Shown here in pieces: positions 41,700 through 51,793 of a DNA stretch of 64,000 bases. Positions within the stretch are counted from its first letter, which is position 1, and each line of letters starts with the position of its first letter. The notes beneath the pieces were generated by a model, which saw nothing but the letters and a program-made list of their open reading frames with translations, was not told where the DNA came from and searched no databases. The position numbers were made by a program, and so were the translations under genes. Source of the DNA: Blastobasis lacticolella (lineage: Eukaryota > Arthropoda > Insecta > Lepidoptera > Blastobasidae); contig LR990051.1 of NCBI GenBank assembly GCA_905147135.1, positions 19,559,115-19,623,114 of the forward strand. Direction: 5' to 3'.

Positions 41700-41833
41700 T
41701 TCATAACAACCCACTGCAGGACTTAGGGTCTCTCCCACGAAGGGGGGGGGGCACCCGGGTTGGAGATCACAGTTGTAAAAATAACGATAGAAAACGCTGC
41801 TATCCATTTTCCAGCCTACAGATACTCTAGAGG
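41700..41833 (-). mobile_element. Family A, degraded fragment
   Basis: CCACTGCAGGACTTAGGGTC, TCTCCCACGAAGG, GGGTTGGAGATCACAG, TCCATTTTCCAGCCTACAGA: the A landmarks, with a deletion and an expanded G run. It joins a tRNA-like piece. Confidence 0.65.
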
Positions 41834-41885
41834 TCCCGGGTTCGATTACCGGCCCAGCCGAAATTGATATGATGGGTTTTAATTT
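41826..41885 (+). mobile_element. tRNA T-arm-like SINE scrap
   Basis: AGAGGTCCCGGGTTCGATTA then CCGGCCCAGCCG shows a perfect B box (GGTTCGATTAC, one base off) and the symmetric T-arm. No acceptor stem or anticodon arm can be built, so it is not a tRNA gene. It differs from B. Confidence 0.4.
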
Positions 41886-42229
41886 CTGTAATGGGTCTGT
41901 GTGCTATACTATATGTACCTATAATAAGTACGTACTTAAAAAGTATATAAAGTTTCAGTTATCTAGCACCCATAACACAAGCTTTGCTTGCTTTGGGACT
42001 AGACGGCGTTGTTTGAATTGTCCAAGCAAAATACAGTAAAAAAAATCTCACCGCCACAAAAATCCAACAATCTCCTATCAACCTCGAGGTAACACACCAC
42101 AGAGCCGGCGCTAGGCTGCACACGTCTCCCAAAAAGAGTCCGCGATCCGCTTGAATGGAGGTGGAGTTGGTAACGAACGCGGCGCTCCAAATTGTACGGT
42201 ATTCAGTGCTGGAAACCGAGTTAGCAAGT

Positions 42230-42425
42230 TGTGAGAGAGACGCGGCAGGGATAGGGTTAAGCCTGGGGAGTAAGGTGTCTTGATAGTTTTTCTTTCATTT
42301 TTGATTGGCTGCCGTTGACATATGAGCTGTTGTTACGTGCCTTTGCCTACAATGTTTGAAAGATTTGTTAATGTTTTTTTTTTGTAATTTTGTTTGCAAT
42401 AAAGAGTATATGTATCTATCTACCC
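42230..42425 (+). mobile_element. LINE 3' end with AATAAA and TATC tail
   Basis: TTTTTTTTGTAATTTTGTTT, GCAATAAAGAGTATATGTAT, CTATCTACC. The 5' limit is unclear; a poly(A) signal followed by a simple repeat is typical of RTE- and CR1-like ends. Confidence 0.35.
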
Positions 42426-42429
42426 AAGG

Positions 42430-43075
42430 GGTCTAAAAGGCCAGGTTGAGTGTTTTTTAATTTTATTATTCATAAGGGTGGAACAAATATATCTGATTTG
42501 TGGCCGAAACTGGAACTAAGTGATGCAATTTTGAGTTTCAAGGTTAATGTTGACAACAACGACGCTGCAGATAAGTTTGACAAATTAAGCAAGAGGTAAA
42601 TTTTGTATGCTAAATGACCTACTTTTTTTAAGGTCAAGACACAATTGTTTTTATCATGAAATAATATAAACAATAATGACAATTACGTACATAATAAAGA
42701 AATAATATTAGAAAATTTTCAAAAAAAATTAAATTAGAATAAGTACCTAAGTCACACAATTTCCATCGAATCATGTTATCAAAAATAACTCACTTTCATA
42801 CATTACCATAGGTATTAAATACAATGACAGTGGGTATTGGTTGAACTTCAGTTTCTATGTATTTATTTATCTATGCATAGTATTAAACAAGGGCGCTTCC
42901 CGCCGTCTGTATATACCTATACAGTACGTACGAGTGATGTACCATGTGTATGTGATCATAATGAAAGAAAGAAAGAAAGAAGGAAAAAACATTTATTAAC
43001 ACAAACAACAACACCACAACATTGAAAAAGATACAAGGAAACAAAGGCATAAAAATAATACAGTGACCTTTTAAA
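42430..43075. other. AT-rich stretch with GAAA microsatellite
   Basis: GAAA repeat at 42963-42983. Otherwise unassigned AT-rich DNA. Confidence 0.4.
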
Positions 43076-43077
43076 CG

Positions 43078-43205
43078 ACACAATGAATTTTAATGCGGTT
43101 TTCAATAATAGATAGAGTGATTCCAGAGGAAGGTTTATAAGCAAGAAAAAAGGTAGAGAGGGGTAAAGTAGATGTACGCGAACGAAGTCGCGTCGGGTCC
43201 ACTAG
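43078..43205 (-). mobile_element. Repeat family K
   Basis: Minus strand: CTAGTGGACCCGACGCGACT, TATAAACCTTCCTCTGGAAT, CACTCTATCTATTATTGAAA, ACCGCATTAAAATTCATTG. Confidence 0.55.
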
Positions 43206-43801
43206 TAATTATATAATTCATGACATCTGTTACACAGTGTACGTAACGTGATTGATATAATCTGTCCAAACTGACTTGTCTTATCCACTCACACGTCCAC
43301 GGGAAGCGTAGTACCCGAAAAAAATATTCTCAACCGTCCAAGGGAACTACAGTCCCAAAGTCAGTTTGTTACCTGTTGACAGTTTGACAGCTGTCATTTT
43401 TACAAAATGTCAATAGATGGTTCTATATTAAATTATTAATCTATGATAGTACAGTATATGGCTCTATAAGATTTTTTTATCTACGGTAATAATTGTTTTT
43501 CTCGAAAATTGGCGGCCGGCTAGCGTTACTATTTAGCGCGTGGACGTGTGAGACTAGGTACGCTTGCGCCCCGGACGCTTGAGTGGTGGTGAGACGCTTG
43601 GTGAACAAACAATATCTAAAATCACGACTTGTCGTATCAATAACGCCACGTATACTGTGCATATGTCTTGAATTAAATAAGAAGCACAAAGAATGTGAAT
43701 TTTAACATTAACTGATACAAATTATCCATTTAAATATATATTTTAAAAACCATATAAGACAGTCAGTTTGGACAGATTTTAGATACGTGTAGGTAGGTTA
43801 G

Positions 43802-44033
43802 GGTTAGGCCGTGTGGTGTCCGGCAGAGTAGAGTAGCACCAACCCCTTATACTCGTGGGTGTCGTACAAGGCGACAAATGTTTTCGAGATCTAAGCGTCT
43901 CCGTAGACTGGAAAATGGGCAGCAGCGTTTTCTATTGTTATATTTTTACACTGCGATCTCCAACCCGCCTGCCGAGCGTGGAGATTATGGCAATATCTAA
44001 GTCCTGCAGTGGACTGTTATGGGCTTATGATGA
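43802..44033 (+). mobile_element. Family A copy with 10-bp target duplication and deletion
   Basis: GGTAGGTTAG at 43792-43801 and 44034-44043 flanks it. Two gaps: AGGCAAA-type bases before GATCTAAGC are missing, and GGCAATA jumps to TCTAAGTCCTGCAG. The deletions occurred in the copy or its source, since the flanks are intact. Confidence 0.8.
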
Positions 44034-44282
44034 GGTAGGTTAGTCGTGATTTTGTTACCAGTGTTACATGTCTAGATGCCAACCTGTACAGATTTTACAC
44101 ATCCGTATTTTCACTGCCCTCATATCGACAAGCGACTATCGACAGGGGATTTATGTCGATAAATCCGAGAGTTCCGAGGTCATGTCAGGTACGTAACCAT
44201 ACACCTCGCTCCCCGACACAGACATGTTTGTTCTCATCTGACTGCGGCGGGTGGTGTAAGCGACTAGCTTATGGCTCGAAAA

Positions 44283-44400
44283 CAATATAACATAGTGCAC
44301 GGACAGACGGACCGGCCGATAGAAAGTGGCATCTGTCATTCAAGACATATGGAACAGGGGAGCGGATGCAGTGCCGGCCTTTGAGGTACCTGTAGACAGA
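44283..44400 (-). mobile_element. Family O tail
   Basis: CACGGACAGACGGACCGGCC, GATAGAAAGTGGCATCTGTC, GGATGCAGTGCCGGCCTTTG, AGGTACCTGTAGACAGATTT; same order as 55318-55430. Confidence 0.5.
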
Positions 44401-44474
44401 TTTGCCTAAAACTCTACATCAAACATAATAAATTCCTAATATTAATAGCATCGGAATTAAATAAAATTAACAGG

Positions 44475-44575
44475 CTGGGGCCTCAGGTGTTGCGGATGTC
44501 CATGGGCGGTGGTAATCACTTATCATCAGGTGAGGAGTTTGCTTGTTTGACTCTCTCAATGAAATAAAAATAACT
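44475..44575 (+). mobile_element. C-like tail
   Basis: CCTCAGGTGTTGCGGATGTC, CATGGGCGGTGGTAATCACT, TATCATCAGGTGAGGAGTTT, GCTTGTTTGACTC then AATAAAAATA. Confidence 0.5.
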
Positions 44576-44597
44576 TGATATACGTTCTCGTCTCTCT

Positions 44598-44672
44598 ACA
44601 AGTTACAATTACAGCAATTACAGGTAGTCCTCACAGTTACAACGCACCTACGGTTATGCATTTTTGCTGCCA
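44598..44672 (+). mobile_element. Family F scrap
   Basis: CAATTACAGCAATTACAGGT, AGTCCTCACAGTTACAACGC, ACCTACGGTTATGCATTTTT; the GCATGA...CATC part is deleted. Confidence 0.5.
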
Positions 44673-44716
44673 AATTCAAATTCAAGTTTTTTTATTGATA
44701 ACTATCATTACTTTAC

Positions 44717-44855
44717 GCATGGCCGAGCGGTTACGGTAGCCGAGTCGTAAGCGAAAGGTCCGGGTTTGAATCCCACTGCAGTCATGTACTAAAACTCTTT
44801 TCTGAGTTATGTTGAATCCTAACGGATGCTCTTACGGTGAGGGAAAGTCTAAGAA
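44717..44855 (+). mobile_element. SINE family B, head and first third
   Basis: GCATGGCCGAGCGGTTACGG, CGAGTCGTAAGCGAAAGGTC (CGT anticodon position kept), CGGGTTTGAATCCCACTGCA, GGATGCTCTTACGGTGAGGG. Truncated where a C tail follows. Confidence 0.7.
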
Positions 44856-44869
44856 GTCTCCTTAGAGGC

Positions 44870-44975
44870 GGTTAACGCAATGGTAGCACCCCTGGTGTTG
44901 CTGACGTCCACAGGCGGCGGTGACCACTTTCCGTCAGGTGGCTCGCTTGCCTGTTTGTCTGTGGTATTACATAAA
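44870..44975 (+). mobile_element. Family C tail
   Basis: GCGGTTAACGCAATGGTAGC, ACCCCTGGTGTTGCTGACGT, CCACAGGCGGCGGTGACCAC, TTTCCGTCAGGTGGCTCGCT, then TATTACATAAA. Nearly intact module. Confidence 0.65.
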
Positions 44976-45158
44976 CTGCTGTACTTCTTTTTATCAATTG
45001 TAATTTTATCGGTGAAAACCTATAATTGGCTATGTAATGATATTATTGTAACAACTGCTGTTAGCTTTACTTAAGTAAAAAAATAATGAAAAAAAGTGTT
45101 TACCCCGTCCCCCGCTGCCGGCCCCCGCTTGGCCTCCACCCGGCCGGAGCCGACACGA

Positions 45159-45317
45159 GTGTCCGCAAACACTGGACACGGACTGACTCATTACCGGCCG
45201 CTGGGGCTGACACTTGATTACTTTTAATGCGCCCTCGGTGCGGCGCCGTTTGGCCAGCGCTGGCGAGGGCTGAGGATTTGGTTGGTGCCGGTTTGTTTGG
45301 GATCAAATGTTAGATCA
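45159..45317 (+). repeat. 159-bp direct duplication, copy 1
   Basis: From GTGTCCGCAAACACTGGACA to AAATGTTAGATCA. GC-rich, with self-complementary words (GGCCAGCGCTGGC; GCCCTCG/CGAGGGC). Partner at 45640-45798: same length, seven substitutions by my count, no gaps. A minus-strand open frame spans both, but six of the seven changes fall in it and five of those six alter amino acids, so it is not under protein constraint. Confidence 0.75.
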
Positions 45318-45594
45318 ACAAAACGAAACGAAAGACAAAATATTATCATACGACTCATATTGTGGATGCATCATTGGATGCATGCCTGGCAAGTTACATG
45401 AAACACCAAAACTACTACTAAATGTCTTCCAAAATAGACAGATCGTAGTAAAAAAGGGGAAAAAAAAACTGATACGACAACATTACACGACTAACTCGCA
45501 TTGACATAACTTGGATAGTCAAGATTTACCTTCAATGATAAGGCCACTGTTTCCTCTTCATTATTAAAAAAAGCTGGACTTTTATTAAGGTTCC

Positions 45595-45639
45595 ATTGGA
45601 CTATGACATGGGATCGTTCAAGAGGTATATTCCGAGGTA
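45595..45639 (+). mobile_element. LINE C scrap
   Basis: ACTATGACATGGGATCGTTC, AAGAGGTATATTCCGAGG, matching TTWDRSRG / SFERYI-type codons of the C copies at 32100 and 54480. It ends exactly where duplication copy 2 begins. Confidence 0.5.
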
Positions 45640-45798
45640 GTGTCCGCAAACACTGGACACGGACTGACTCATTATCGGCCGCTGGGGCTAACACTTGATA
45701 ACTTTTAATGCGCCCTCGGTGCGGCGGCGTTTGGCCAGCGCTGGCGAAGGCTGAGGATTTGGTTGGTGCTGGTTTGTTTGGGATCAAATGTTGGATCA
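45640..45798 (+). repeat. 159-bp direct duplication, copy 2
   Basis: GTGTCCGCAAACACTGGACA to AAATGTTGGATCA. Flanks differ on both sides from those of copy 1, so the unit has sharp ends and behaves like a mobile or transposed segment instead of the edge of a larger duplication. Confidence 0.75.
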
Positions 45799-45849
45799 TG
45801 GCTTCTTCGTAGTCGAACTATCTCTTGTCTTCTTTGTAGTCGAACACTT

Positions 45850-45935
45850 TTATTTATTTATTTTATTTCAGGACAACCAACAGCTTATTATTCTCTTACA
45901 AACATTAAACTTAGGTAACTGAAAGCCAATAATAA
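45850..45935 (-). mobile_element. LINE family T 3' end
   Basis: Minus strand ends GCTGTTGGTTGTCCTGAAAT then AAATAAAT repeats; the inverse end at 11700-11742 reads the same. Confidence 0.45.
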
Positions 45936-46197
45936 GTCCTTGCCAATAGAAACAATATTATAAATTGGCTGCAGGTAGCCGGAAACAGACAGGCGTGAAA
46001 GCTTAGGGAGGAGGCCTGCGTTCGAAGACGGACACACTATGGGCATACTAATATCATATCAGATGATTATGACGATGAATAGAAACAAAATAGCCTAGTA
46101 AACAGAGGTAGTACAATTTTAAGTAGTATCGCCAACTCAAAACTGTCATTTTTTTATCAATTTGGTCATTTGTGGTCTCAAGACTCTCAAGGGTTCT

Positions 46198-46306
46198 TTA
46201 TTTATTTTTAGGGACGACGAATCAGATATTCAACCGTGTAGGTTCATTGCTGATCTGGAAAATAAAAATCCATTCCATTATTTTTAGAAACGACGAATCA
46301 GATATC
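46198..46306 (+). repeat. Short tandem-like duplication, 76-77 bp apart
   Basis: TTATTTTTAGGGACGACGAA then TCAGATATTCAACC recurs as TTATTTTTAGAAACGACGAA then TCAGATATCCAACC. Origin unknown. Confidence 0.45.
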
Positions 46307-46849
46307 CAACCTAGTCCTATTCTCATCATTAAACTAAAAAAAAACTTCATCCCAACGTTCCAACCTCCTACAGACACAACCCAACTTTACGGCCACCGTT
46401 CACAACGAAAATTCCCGTCGACAGCATTGATTGGGCAAATAAAAAATCAATCCGACTGGATGGCCGCCACAGAGTTGCTGGCCGTAAAACCGCACTTCGG
46501 TACTGCAACTTAATAACCTAGGAAGGAGTTGAATAGAACACGACTCACCTCCAAGTCGTAACTGAACTCTTTCGTTGCAACGTAATTTACTGCTGCGCCC
46601 GAGGCGGATCATAAAACCACTAAGTTGTAGATTGTGAACGGCTGAGCTCTAGCGTGGTCATATCTTCTTTGACTAGGTTCTATATTGTCCTGCCAACTGG
46701 GAATTCATATTAACGGCTAAGTTTTTGGGCGTTATAGCGCAGCTTATTGTCTCAAACGCTGATATAATTTTAGATTGTGTAAATAACTTTTTATTTTACT
46801 CATTCCTTAGCATTACAACATCGGGTTCATCAAATAACATGTCTACAGG

Positions 46850-46965
46850 TACGTCAAAGGACCGCTTTCGCTCCCCTTAGGTCACAGATGTCCTGGACGA
46901 CAGTGGCCACTTTCCGTCAGGTGTACCGTCCACCTGAGTGCCTCCCTAGGCAATAGAAAAAAAAA
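46850..46965 (+). mobile_element. Family O tail
   Basis: GGTACGTCAAAGGACCGCTT, GATGTCCTGGACGACAGTGG, CCACTTTCCGTCAGGTGTAC, CGTCCACCTGAGTGCCTCCC, TAGGCAATAGAAAAAAA. Plus-strand O end with a clear poly(A). Confidence 0.6.
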
Positions 46966-47629
46966 TTAATTCTTCTTACCTCATTTCTACGCAGTCACTG
47001 CGCGCACGCTGTTCGTGCCAGTTTATAAGCGAGCCCTAAGATAAATCGAAAAAATTACAGAAGCTAGCCTATTATGTACCTATACGATACGGTAACTGCG
47101 CGTTTAATTAGCGGGCGCTGCGCGTTTATAAACATGCAAAATAAGCCTTTTTTAAATTAGTACAGAGACCAAAATTGCATAACTATTCGAGACAAAATGG
47201 AGAAATGTGTCTGTATGACATGCTTGCTCCTTTCGCCTCCCTCTGACAGAAAAACTACACAACTGCAGTACCCCATAACTGTCGGCGATATACCCAGATA
47301 TAGGTATACGGTGTCAGCGATGGTGTGTGCAGGTCGGTCACTGTTTACTCCGTTAAAATGTTTGCCACCGCGAGAGCCCTCACGGCTGACCTATAAAAAC
47401 GGGGGAGGTTTTAAAATGAATTCCCTGTTGCGGGTTGGCGGCTGATTATGGTGTCACTTCGACGGTTTGCTTGCTTTTGCAGCCTGTGGCTGGTTGGATG
47501 TGAAAGTTGGGGATTGTTTTTTGGAGCTCTGGAGTACCCAAGTTCTTCATAAATTTGATAATTATGGAGTCTTGCAATAATACAAATTATAAGGGTACCT
47601 ACATTTATGCAACTGAATGTGCTGTTAAC

Positions 47630-47755
47630 AGGCTCACGGAGGCCAGATGGCAGTTATAACCTGATTTGCCAAATCCTAGATCATGGTCAAGGCAGACCCT
47701 GGGCCTTCGTGCGCGAGAGCACAACTGGGACATTAACAGCAAGACGATTTTTATT
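47630..47755 (+). mobile_element. SINE family B, 3' end
   Basis: AGGCTCACGGAGGCCAGATG, GATTTGCCAAATCCTAGATC, CGTGCGCGAGAGCACAACTG, GGACATTAACAGCAAGACGA, TTTTT. Shows the uninterrupted 3' end. Confidence 0.7.
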
Positions 47756-47763
47756 GCAAACGT

Positions 47764-47811
47764 TATATACCACTAACTAATTGCCATAGATATATTAGTT
47801 AGTGGTATATA
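47764..47811. repeat. Perfect 18-bp hairpin
   Basis: TATATACCACTAACTAAT (47764-47781) and its exact complement at 47794-47811 with a 12-base loop. It lies exactly between a B end and an L remnant. Confidence 0.7.
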
Positions 47812-48075
47812 TCCTAACGGACGGAAAAACGTCTAATAACCCCTGACCAAGTATGCATATTCTTAAACTTTTATAACACTACCGAACCGTTTTTAATAAA
47901 ACACAGCTAATAACCAAAAGAAACAACCAAACTAGCTTTCACATAAATTAAACCGCATCGAATTCGGTCCATCCGTTGCGTAACTACGATGGCACAGACA
48001 GATACACACCACCACAAATAGGCACAAGAATACACATACACACCGATACACAGATAAAACTTACAACACCGCTGT
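47812..48075 (+). mobile_element. Repeat family L
   Basis: CCTGACCAAGTATGCATATT, CGAACCGTTTTTAATAAAAC, ACAGCTAATAACC, ATTCGGTCCATCCGTTGCGT, AACTACGATGGCACAGACAG. Longest L copy here. Confidence 0.5.
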
Positions 48076-48552
48076 TTCGTCGGAGGGTAAATCATTCTTG
48101 TACATCGCAGTAAGAACACTTGACCCAATCCAATACCCACAACACTCTCAAGAAAGAAAGCAACTTATGTTAATCCCTACGATACTCGTATTAGCCGACA
48201 CTCGTCTCACAGCGATTATAGCCGCATTATGCGCCAATTAGCACCACTGCGAGCAACAGAGACACAGTGGTCGCTCGTTACGGTGGGACCATAGCGTAAG
48301 GAAAAGAAACAGTGGTATTTCTCGGCAATGTCCTTGGAATATTTTTCCAATGAATCGAATCCGGGTGAATGCTTTATCCTTGTGTCATGGATCTGCCAGC
48401 TATCTGCATGAGCTTCTTTGATTCAACCTTTATAATGCGTACGGCTAAGAAATTAACTCGTTGCCTGAACTCGTTGTAGGTAGTGTATTCACTGTTCATT
48501 ATAATCTGAACGTCATCAAAGCTAGAGGGAATAGACTGTTCCTAGACTGGCA

Positions 48553-48628
48553 TGCTACATCTTCGGCCGCATCGTCATTTACCACCAGGTGAAATGGCGG
48601 TCAAATGGCTATGCTAGTCTAATAAAAA
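48553..48628 (+). mobile_element. Family P tail
   Basis: ACATCTTCGGCCGCATCGTC, ATTTACCACCAGGTGAAATG, GCGGTCAAATGGCTATGCTA, GTCTAATAAAAAAAT. Confidence 0.55.
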
Positions 48629-48694
48629 AATAATTTATCTAGTGATGTTTAATTCCCTATTATACGAGGGTCTCAACCGAAGATTCATCATATC

Positions 48695-48825
48695 AGCCGG
48701 AAAACGCCAAAAATCTCCACAAAGGCCGGTGTTGTACCTTCTCCGTCCAGGTGGTACCTGCGATCTTTACCAAGTCGTCGGTCCATCTAGTAGGCCTACC
48801 CATGCTTCGACCGAAGATGAGAAAT
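48695..48825 (-). mobile_element. RTE-like LINE scrap
   Basis: Complement of the TDDLVKIAGTTWTE-like codons: GGTGGTACCTGCGATCTTTA, CCAAGTCGTCGGTCCATCTA, GTAGGCCTACCCATGC. Strongly decayed. Confidence 0.5.
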
Positions 48826-49517
48826 ATTTAATTTCAGTCTCAGGGTACCTAACAGAAGACCTTCATCGACCTCGTATCGCCTGCGGTACTTCATAATAAT
48901 TTACGGTGATTTGTACTATTTTCAGAGGCTGGACAAATACGCTTTTTCGCGAAATGTGATCTCGAACAATAAATATGAAAGAATTAATTCAAGGCTGCCG
49001 AAACGTTTCACTGTTATACCGGATACTGTGGCCGAGAAGTCGTTTAGCTGATGTCCGCGGACATGATGAGAGTGCAGTGTGAAAGTGCCGATTATACGGG
49101 AGCGTTTTTGTACGTTGTTAGCGGTGTATAAGTTAGTACCTAAAATCTGCTAGTATGAAGAATAATGTGATTGTTTTGTTAAGCGACTGAATTATAAACA
49201 ATCGTCCACTTTCAGATATGATTCTCTTGTGAGATTTTGGGGCTTTGGTGAAGCTGTACCTCGCCAGAATACAAAACAAACCAAATGCCCGATTTATATT
49301 TATTTCATTCTTTCTTTTGGCATAAATTGACAAACTTAAGACAAACTTAAGTCTTATACAGTAACTTAAATAACATAGAGACAGATCCAGGCTGTAGATC
49401 CAGTGTACTTGCCACTGTCCTTGTCCAATGTAAATCGAGCAATACAGATATATAAAAAAACCCACGACAAAGTCTACCTACATACCCCACTAACCCCAAT
49501 ACCATTATAAATGCGAA

Positions 49518-49560
49518 AGTTTGTGTGTGTGTGTGCGCGTGTATGTGTGTGTAGGTATGT
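49518..49560 (+). repeat. GT microsatellite
   Basis: TTTGTGTGTGTGTGTGCGCG then TGTATGTGTGTGTAGGTATG; simple sequence only. Confidence 0.8.
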
Positions 49561-49642
49561 TGTTACCTCTTCACGTCTAAACGGATGAACGGATTTGGAA
49601 AAAAAAATTGTTTGTGAATATTAACACAGTCTACTTTTTATA

Positions 49643-49672
49643 CGCGCGAGAGCACAACATGGACTTAACACT
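49643..49672 (+). mobile_element. SINE family B terminal scrap
   Basis: CGCGAGAGCACAACATGGAC then TTAACAC: last 30 bp of B. Confidence 0.4.
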
Positions 49673-49997
49673 AAAATTACCAGAGACATGAGAAAAGTAC
49701 ACGACTCTCATTTTTGAAACACAAACATTGTCAGCCAACCTTGTCTTATCTTGTAATTTCTATTACCACTTTTCGGGTAGACTGGTAGAGAAAGCTACTG
49801 ACAAAAAACTGACAGAAAAGCTTTAAGTCCACCACTTTAAGTCCAGCATGAAGTGTTAAATAAATGCCTAAACCTTTATTTAACAAAGACATTGAAGCAC
49901 CTCAGAGGCACCTCTTTAGAACATCGAACGGCGCACCTTATTGAATAATCCCAATGAATAGAACTTTGATTGACACTGTAAGCACCTAGACGTGTAA

Positions 49998-50321
49998 TTA
50001 GCGTACCCTGAACAGTCTCCCTTTCTGATACACAATATCAAAGCCGAAACCCGCCGGGATCGGGCTGCCCTGTAATTCAATACGGAGGTGAATGATGGCT
50101 TTTATTAAGGCCCGGCCGCTTTTACCGACTCTTCTTGTGTCACCCTGTTTTTTGTGCAAGCCTGTAGTGATAAACAAGTTGTCAGTATCTGAGTCGTACA
50201 AGATCGACAGAGTCCTGCCATCAGTAAAATTAACAGGTCTTGAAATGTTTTCGCTCCTTAGTTCTGATGGATAATTGTCACCATCGCATTGCTTTATACA
50301 ATTTCGGCAGGACGTAGGCAC
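49998..50321 (-). CDS. Unassigned 107-codon open frame
   Basis: Minus strand: MPTSCRNCIKQCDGDNYPSE ... RTLSILYDSDTDNLFITTGL ... AIIHLRIELQGS. The first 60 residues look protein-like, but the last part (50073-50130) is a repeated segment that also occurs at 51228-51285, so the frame is at best partly real. A possible splice donor, GTAAAAGC, lies after GAGTCG near 50130. No family is recognised. Confidence 0.15.
   Translation of the reverse strand: MPTSCRNCIKQCDGDNYPSELRSENISRPVNFTDGRTLSILYDSDTDNLFITTGLHKKQGDTRRVGKSGRALIKAIIHLRIELQGSPIPAGFGFDIVYQKGRLFRVR
50073..50130 (+). repeat. 55-bp repeat, copy 1
   Basis: AATTCAATACGGAGGTGAAT, GATGGCTTTTATTAAGGCCC, GGCCGCTTTTACCG; partner at 51228-51285. 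Confidence 0.6.
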
Positions 50322-50334
50322 TTACACACATGAA

Positions 50335-50400
50335 TCATACTCAGCACGGCGACAACGCAACTGTAGTTCTGAATTTTTGTACGAATCGTAGATAACTTCA
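50335..50400 (+). mobile_element. Family F, degraded
   Basis: CTCAGCACGGCGACAACGCA, ACTGTAGTTCTGAATTTTTG, TACGAATCGTAGATAAC. Confidence 0.4.
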
Positions 50401-50424
50401 TGGTACTGTCTCTATTAATCATCA

Positions 50425-50569
50425 TCATCTTGGCGTTAATATCCTGGTTGTGCTCTCGCGCACGAGGGCCCATGGTCCGCCTTGATCATGATCCACGATT
50501 TGGCAGATCAGATAATTAAATTGGAGCGACTGCCATCTGACCTCCATGACCCTGATACCAGGGGTTACT
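50425..50569 (-). mobile_element. SINE family B, 3' half
   Basis: TCTTGGCGTTAATATCCTGG, TTGTGCTCTCGCGCACGAGG, GATCCACGATTTGGCAGATC, GAGCGACTGCCATCTGACCT, CCTGATACCAGGGG. Confidence 0.7.
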
Positions 50570-50578
50570 GTCTTTGTT

Positions 50579-51050
50579 TATTTATTTAACAATTTATTGC
50601 ACACAATATAAAGTATACAGAAATTACAAAATTAAAGACGACACAACAGGCACTACTTATTTCTAAGAAGAAATCTCTTCCAGCAGGCCTATAGAAGAGA
50701 GACATTATAGATTATAGGGGATGAGACGTGCGTAATAGTTTAAAATATACATATTTAATAAACTACATAAATAATTATAAATAAGATACTAAATACACAC
50801 AATAGTATATATATATAAATACACATACATATATACCTAATAAAATATATACAGGTATTGTAGAACATTCAGGCACATGAGGAAAGATAATGGTCCTTTA
50901 CACGCTTTTTAAAGATTGCTATAGATTGACAATCGCGCACTTCGTGCGGAAGAGAGTTCCACTGTCTTGCGGCATGTACAGTGAAGGAGTAGGAGTAGAA
51001 GTCGGAATGGTGGATGGGGATGTCCAGCGACGATCTAACACTAGAACTTG
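50579..51050 (-). mobile_element. LINE family N, 5'-truncated copy with 9-bp target duplication
   Basis: The minus-strand frame from 51050 to a stop at 50869-50871 reads RSSLDIPIHHSDFYSYSFTV, HAARQWNSLPHEVRDCQSIA, IFKKRVKDHYLSSCA. The block R-x-W-N-S-L-P-x-x-V-R-x-x-x-S-x-x-x-F-K-x-x-x-K is a hallmark C-terminus of insect jockey/CR1-like LINEs. About 290 bp of 3' UTR follow, ending in a TAAA tail. GTCTTTGTT at 50570-50578 and 51051-51059 is a 9-bp target duplication. It has no frameshift, so the copy is fairly young. Confidence 0.8.
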
Positions 51051-51227
51051 GTCTTTGTTAATATAATGTAAATATTTGTTTGTTTCTATTGTAGTAATTG
51101 CCAAGTAAAGAATATGGTGACGTTACAGCTCACCATTAGGCTTGTTATGGTATTAAATAGTAGGCCTGTCTTCTCGTTGGCACTGAGACACTCTTGCTTG
51201 ATACCCACAAAAAACGTATCTCGACCC

Positions 51228-51285
51228 GCAATTCAATGCGGAGGTGAATGATGGTCTTTATTAAGGCCCGGCCGCTATTACCGGT
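51228..51285 (+). repeat. 55-bp repeat, copy 2
   Basis: AATTCAATGCGGAGGTGAAT, GATGGTCTTTATTAAGGCCC, GGCCGCTATTACCG; same orientation as 50073-50130 and 1.15 kb away, with unrelated flanks. Confidence 0.6.
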
Positions 51286-51599
51286 ACGTGAATTGCGTAT
51301 TCGCCAACGGTGGCCATATTGAGCGGTCGGAATGTAATAAAGCCTAGGTAATGTGCCGGCGGCGAGAGGCCGGCTTTTTTATGCCGGGTGATACCTCGGT
51401 TATTGGGGCGCCAGGGGCGGAGTCAGGCCGTTATCAATGTTTGTGGGTAGATAATTTTGTTGTGTGTGGCGGGGTACATGCGTTTATGAACACGTCAGTC
51501 AGGCTATGTTGAGGTATTTAAAAAGATTTCAGGCAAACTAAATAGACAAGTCCTAATATTAAAGTAAACTAAAGTTCTGTATGGGCATTTGGGTATGGT

Positions 51600-51677
51600 T
51601 AGAAAAGAGTCACCAAACAGGTACAGGTACCTCTCGCTTACGAGTCGGACACCTTAACCTCTAGGCCGCTGACGCTA
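51600..51677 (-). mobile_element. SINE family B, head
   Basis: Minus strand: AGCGTCAGCGGCCTAGAGGT, TAAGGTGTCCGACTCGTAAG, CGAGAGGTACC; the B box region is lost by a small deletion, but the anticodon loop CTCGTAA is intact. Confidence 0.6.
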
Positions 51678-51793
51678 GAGACAACACTCCTAATTAGGTA
51701 TTATTGAAGCATTACATTTTTATCACTGTCTCTCTTATTCTAAGTAGGGTATTTGTCTGTATGTATATGTGTGTTAGACAGACGGACGCTAGG

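Noticed and set aside
45100..45799. Conserved minus-strand ORF across the 159-bp duplication
   Set aside because: Most substitutions change amino acids; no codon-level constraint.
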